From positions 1 to 8,113 of the forward strand of contig JAISXC010000235.1 in NCBI GenBank assembly GCA_031270875.1: 8,113 nucleotides of DNA, read 5' to 3'. The notes under the pieces were generated by a model. It ran no database searches and was not told where the DNA came from. It saw only the letters and a program-made list of their open reading frames with translations. The position numbers were made by a program, and so were the translations under genes. Within the stretch, counting starts at the first letter, position 1, and each line of letters opens with the position of its first letter. Shown here piece after piece: positions 5,566 to 8,113 of the stretch. Origin of the DNA: Desulfovibrio sp. (GTDB taxonomy: Bacteria; Desulfobacterota; Desulfovibrionia; Desulfovibrionales; Desulfovibrionaceae).

Positions 5566-6936
5566 ATGATTGAAAACAGCCACAGACGGCTTATTTTTGC
5601 CGTCTGCACCGCCCAGTTCTTCATGCCCTTCATGATGTCCGGGGTTAACGCCGTGCTGCCTCCCCTGGGAGCATCGCTGAACGCCAGCGCCCGTGAATTG
5701 AGCCTTGTGGGAACATTTTATTCCTTGGGCCTCGTGGTGTTTCAACTGGCCGCCGGACGCCTTGGGGATATCTGGGGCCGCCGCCGCGTGTTCATGTGCG
5801 GCATGGCCATTTTCGCCTTTGCCGGCGGGGCGTTGGGTTTTGTTTCGTCTGTGCCGCTTTTTCTGGCGCTGCGTTTTATGCAGGGTATGGGTGGCGCGCT
5901 TTTTAACGCCAGCGGGCTGGCCCTTCTCGCTTCTGCTTCGCCGCCCGGCAGGCGGGCCGTGTATCTGGGCTTCAGCAGTACCGCGGTCTATGCGGGCATT
6001 GCCTGCGGCCCGCCTGTCGCCGGATTCGTTACGGGGGCCTTTGGCTGGCGCTGGCTTTTTTTCGGCAATGCCTTGGCCGTGGCCGCCGCCTTTTTGATTA
6101 TGAAATACTGCGTCACGCTGGAATGGCGCATAGCCAGGGGGCAACCCTTCGACTTGCGGGGATGCGCCGTTTACGCCCTTGCCATGATCTCCCTGACGCT
6201 CGGCGCGTCGGAACTCGCGCATAGTCCCGTCGTTGCTGGCCTGTTGATGGTTTTTTTTGCGCTTTTGCTGGCCGCTTTCGTCTTCTGTGAGCTGAAAACC
6301 GGCTATCCCTTGTTGGATGTACGTTTTTTGGCTCACCAGCGTGTTTTTGCCCTGTCTTCCCTGGCTGCTTTTGTCAACTACAGTTCCTTTTTCGGAATGG
6401 TGTTTTTTTTCAGCCTGTTTTTACAGACAGGGCACGGCCTGTCTGTGCGCCAGGCAGGAATGCTTCTGGCTGTGCAGCCGCTTGCGCAACTGCTTGCGAC
6501 TCCCCTTGCCGCGCGTTTGTGCATGGTATGGGACTCCGGTAAACTCAGCGCCGTGGGGGTCGCTCTTTGCGGCATGGGCCTCGTCACCGCCGCTTTTCTG
6601 GATCTTGCCGCGCCGCTCTGGCATCTCGCCGCCGCTCAGTGCCTGCTCGGCTGCGGCATCAGTTTTTTTTCCCTGCCCAACACCACAATCATGCTGGAGA
6701 GCGCCGGACCGGATCATGTGGGGCAGGCGTCCGGCCTCACCGGGGCCATGCGCAACGCCGGCCAGCTTTTCAACATGGTGGTGGTCACTATAACCCTGAG
6801 CGTGTTGTTGGGACACGACAGTGTGACCAGTGAGAATTTCAGCGTTTTTCTGGACTGTATGCGTGTGGATTTGATTATCTTTGGCGTGCTCAACCTATTG
6901 GCCGTGGGGTGTGTCCTGGCGCGCAATCGAAGTTAA
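5566..6936 (+). CDS. MFS transporter, DHA2 (EmrB/QacA-like) drug:H+ antiporter family
   Basis: This is a 456-aa inner-membrane protein made almost entirely of hydrophobic helices, with length and layout consistent with the 14-helix DHA2 group. Motif A is GRLGDIWGRRRVF (64-76). Motif B is R103 in ALRFMQGMGGAL. The antiporter motif C region is YAGIACGPPVAG (142-153), followed by FGWRWLFFGN, a hallmark of DHA2 exporters. A short central segment (about 185-235) with two helices separates the halves. The second half includes FFFSLFLQTGHGLSVRQAG and a late GLTGAMRNAGQ element. It is predicted to export a small toxic compound using the proton gradient; the substrate is unknown. The SD before ATG 5566 is weak, fitting coupling to the lipoprotein gene 24 nt upstream. 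No outer-membrane channel or membrane-fusion protein is adjacent. Confidence 0.9.
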   Translation: MIENSHRRLIFAVCTAQFFMPFMMSGVNAVLPPLGASLNASARELSLVGTFYSLGLVVFQLAAGRLGDIWGRRRVFMCGMAIFAFAGGALGFVSSVPLFLALRFMQGMGGALFNASGLALLASASPPGRRAVYLGFSSTAVYAGIACGPPVAGFVTGAFGWRWLFFGNALAVAAAFLIMKYCVTLEWRIARGQPFDLRGCAVYALAMISLTLGASELAHSPVVAGLLMVFFALLLAAFVFCELKTGYPLLDVRFLAHQRVFALSSLAAFVNYSSFFGMVFFFSLFLQTGHGLSVRQAGMLLAVQPLAQLLATPLAARLCMVWDSGKLSAVGVALCGMGLVTAAFLDLAAPLWHLAAAQCLLGCGISFFSLPNTTIMLESAGPDHVGQASGLTGAMRNAGQLFNMVVVTITLSVLLGHDSVTSENFSVFLDCMRVDLIIFGVLNLLAVGCVLARNRS

Positions 6937-7001
6937 ATCAAATGGCTGTTTCTTGAGTTATGTTTTTTTTCATGGAAAAATCCGGGCAGTTGAGAAAAGT
7001 C

Positions 7002-7028
7002 TAAAGTTTTTTCAGCAAATGCCGATGG
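7002..7028 (+). promoter_or_regulatory. Sigma-28 (FliA) promoter of the flgM operon
   Basis: TAAAGTTT (7002-7009), exactly 11 nt, then GCCGATGG (7021-7028). The enterobacterial sigma-28 consensus is TAAAGTTT-N11-GCCGATAA, so the -35 is 8/8, the spacing is exact and the -10 is 6/8. Transcription should start near 7035, giving a leader of about 15 nt before ATG 7050. The location upstream of flgM fits its biology. Confidence 0.85.
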
Positions 7029-7049
7029 CACTTGAGATGGAGAAAGGGC

Positions 7050-7538
7050 ATGGCGGTGACCTCGACAACACGGCTGCGCATAATGCTGCGGGAGTATGAA
7101 CAGCAGCTGCTGTCCGCCAGACGGTTGGCGCGGCTGCGCGTCCGCAGGCGTCTGGCGGAGGGGCTTGATCCGGAGGATCCCGATCCTTCAATAAAGCGTC
7201 GTCTCTTTGTGGAAAAGACCGCGCGGGAACTTTATGAAACATTGATCTTTACGAGCAGTGAAAATCCTGTCATAGAGGACATACGCGCTGAGTTCGGCAA
7301 ATTGCTCGGCAAGAGCGCGCGGTTTACCTATCCTCCGGGAGAACGGCTCAACATTGTGCTTGAAGGGGCGGACGGTCTTGAGCTCCTCTCCGAGGATGAA
7401 CAGCGCCGCGCCCGGCATTTGCTGTGGCAGGTGACACGACAGTTGATTGAACAGAGTATGCTGAATGCCCCAGCCCCCATTGCTCAGCGGAAAAAAACGG
7501 TATATCCGGAGGATGGCGAGGTGCCGCCTCCCTTGTGA
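7050..7538 (+). CDS. Uncharacterised flagellar-operon protein upstream of flgM
   Basis: This is a 162-aa soluble protein I do not recognise. The N-terminus (9-36) is an Arg-rich amphipathic helix (RIMLREYEQQL, ARRLARLRVRRRLAEG). Then come an acidic/proline linker (40-48), a helix (53-68), a strand-like segment (RLNIVLEGADGLELL) and a C-terminal helix (116-137, EQRRARHLLWQVTRQLIEQS). It ends in a Pro-rich tail. No signal peptide or membrane segment is present. ATG 7050 is preferred over the upstream in-frame TTG 7032, because GGAGA lies 6 nt before it and TTG 7032 would fall at or before the predicted sigma-28 transcription start. The stop is 25 nt before flgM. Being under a sigma-28 promoter and co-transcribed with flgM points to a late flagellar or motility role. 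A FlgN-like export chaperone is conceivable because FlgN often neighbours FlgM, but I see no FlgN similarity. Confidence 0.75.
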   Translation: MAVTSTTRLRIMLREYEQQLLSARRLARLRVRRRLAEGLDPEDPDPSIKRRLFVEKTARELYETLIFTSSENPVIEDIRAEFGKLLGKSARFTYPPGERLNIVLEGADGLELLSEDEQRRARHLLWQVTRQLIEQSMLNAPAPIAQRKKTVYPEDGEVPPPL

Positions 7539-7563
7539 GAGAAAACAATACAGGAGCGCAAGT

Positions 7564-7884
7564 ATGGAAATTCAAAATACGAGACCCCTGCTGATTGATC
7601 CTTATGCCACCAGTCTCGAAAAAAATGCGGAAACGCTGGCTCGCTCCGCCGCTGAACGCGCGGACAGCGGCGCCTCCCAAGGCCAGGGAGGGGACAGGGT
7701 CAGCGTCTCCCAGGATGCCCTGCTTATGACCGAGGCGCGCCGCGCGGCGCAGAACGCTCCCGACGTACGCTCGGATAAAGTGGAAGAACTGCGTATCCAA
7801 GTCGCCAACGGCACCTACAAGCCGGATTCCCACTTGGTGGCCGAAAATTTGATTCGTGAGGAGCCCGGTCTGTTCCGTTTTTGA
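7564..7884 (+). CDS. flgM: Negative regulator of flagellin synthesis FlgM (anti-sigma-28)
   Basis: FlgM (106 aa, normal for the family) binds sigma-28 (FliA) and holds late flagellar genes off until the hook is finished, when it is exported through the flagellar secretion channel. The N-terminal half is polar and low in complexity, as expected of the disordered export region. The C-terminal half has the conserved sigma-28-binding pattern: DRVSVSQDALLMTEARRAAQ (44-63), APDVRSDKVEELRIQVANGT (65-84), then YKPDSHLVAENLIREEPGLF. ATG 7564 has AGGAG 7 nt upstream; the longer in-frame reading to 7465 runs into the previous gene. With the sigma-28 promoter at 7002-7028, FlgM is expressed under the sigma factor it inhibits, a negative feedback loop. 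No other structural flagellar gene is in the window. Confidence 0.93.
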   Translation: MEIQNTRPLLIDPYATSLEKNAETLARSAAERADSGASQGQGGDRVSVSQDALLMTEARRAAQNAPDVRSDKVEELRIQVANGTYKPDSHLVAENLIREEPGLFRF

Positions 7885-7947
7885 AATAGCTCTGAAATCC
7901 GGGGATGATTTCCGCCAGAAGACATTGAGCACGGCCATGCTCCCTAT

Positions 7948-8113
7948 TTATGTGACCGGATAGACAACCCGGTCGAGTCCGTGTCTGTGCTCATGATGGG
8001 TCTTGGCATCTTCTTTCCGCATGCGTTTGGAGAAAACATGCTCCCCGTCCCGGTCAAGGCAGTCAATAAGACCTGAATGATGCGAACAGATAGCCAGGGA
8101 AAGCAGTTGCGCG
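7948..8113 (-). pseudogene. Cas3 HD-domain fragment, truncated; continues beyond window
   Basis: On the minus strand, the frame is open from the right edge to a TAA at 7950-7948 and gives 54 residues, including LLSLAICSHHSGLIDCLDRD, EHVFSKRMRKEDAKTHH, then HGLDRVVYPVT and stop. The 'LxIxSHHSGLIDCL' element followed by 'RMxKxxxKTH' matches, from memory, the second half of the HD nuclease domain of CRISPR-associated Cas3, where paired histidines bind metal. A complete Cas3 would go on for hundreds of residues with the DExD/H helicase. Here the reading ends shortly after THH, and only 63 nt remain to flgM, so the gene is truncated or interrupted. The N-terminal part would lie to the right, outside the window. 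I saw no helicase motifs and no CRISPR repeats in the window. Confidence 0.6.

Noticed and set aside
5518..6336. 272-aa minus-strand open frame antisense to the MFS gene
   Set aside because: It is rich in His, Gln, Lys and Gly, as expected for the complement of a hydrophobic membrane-protein gene. No SD or domain is visible.
6966..6980. TTTTTC-ATG-GAAAAA inverted repeat after the MFS gene
   Set aside because: It is a very weak AT stem with no downstream T-run; more likely a consequence of base composition.
7894..7912. Hairpin GAAATC-CGGGGAT-GATTTC just after flgM, considered as a terminator
   Set aside because: Perfect 6-bp arms, but the stem is AT-rich and no T-tract follows, so termination cannot be supported.
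7948..8113. CRISPR repeats expected near the Cas3-like fragment
   Set aside because: No direct repeats of 25-40 nt with regular spacing are visible anywhere in the window.

Overview
The window looks like chromosomal DNA of a Desulfovibrio-type deltaproteobacterium (Desulfovibrionaceae). This is an inference from the mid-50s GC content, the Gram-negative lipoproteins, a FlgM with a sigma-28 promoter, and small metal-ATPase accessory proteins of a kind I associate with this group. No rRNA, tRNA or CRISPR array is visible.

Left part (1-2978): two flavodoxin-fold flavoproteins overlap by 4 nt on the + strand (the first is cut by the window edge). They converge on a minus-strand pair: a SlyB-like glycine-zipper lipoprotein followed 19 nt later by glpK (glycerol kinase). 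Directly upstream of the lipoprotein, and in the same open frame, lies a decayed IS630-type transposase fragment (about 2979-3215).

Middle (3376-4691): a minus-strand operon starts from a strong sigma-70-like promoter (TTGACA, 17 nt, TATTTT) whose -35 overlaps a perfect 16-bp palindrome. Its genes are an 84-aa single-helix membrane protein, a 54-aa HMA-like small protein, and a secreted class A acid phosphatase (PAP2 superfamily) whose ATG overlaps the stop codon of the 54-aa gene (ATGA). The two small proteins resemble those that accompany heavy-metal P1B-type ATPases, but there is no ATPase here and a periplasmic phosphatase stands in its place.

Right part (4861-8113): a divergent + strand pair encodes an unknown lipoprotein and a DHA2-type MFS exporter. 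A near-consensus sigma-28 promoter (TAAAGTTT, 11 nt, GCCGATGG) then drives an uncharacterised 162-aa gene and flgM, the anti-sigma-28 factor, giving a late flagellar feedback unit. At the right edge, on the minus strand, is what looks like a truncated piece of a Cas3 HD nuclease domain, suggesting a decayed or rearranged type I CRISPR-Cas locus next to the flagellar genes.

The most unusual points are the metal-accessory/phosphatase operon with its coupled short HMA-like gene, the transposase-to-lipoprotein in-frame junction, the sigma-28 promoter ahead of flgM, and the Cas3 remnant.
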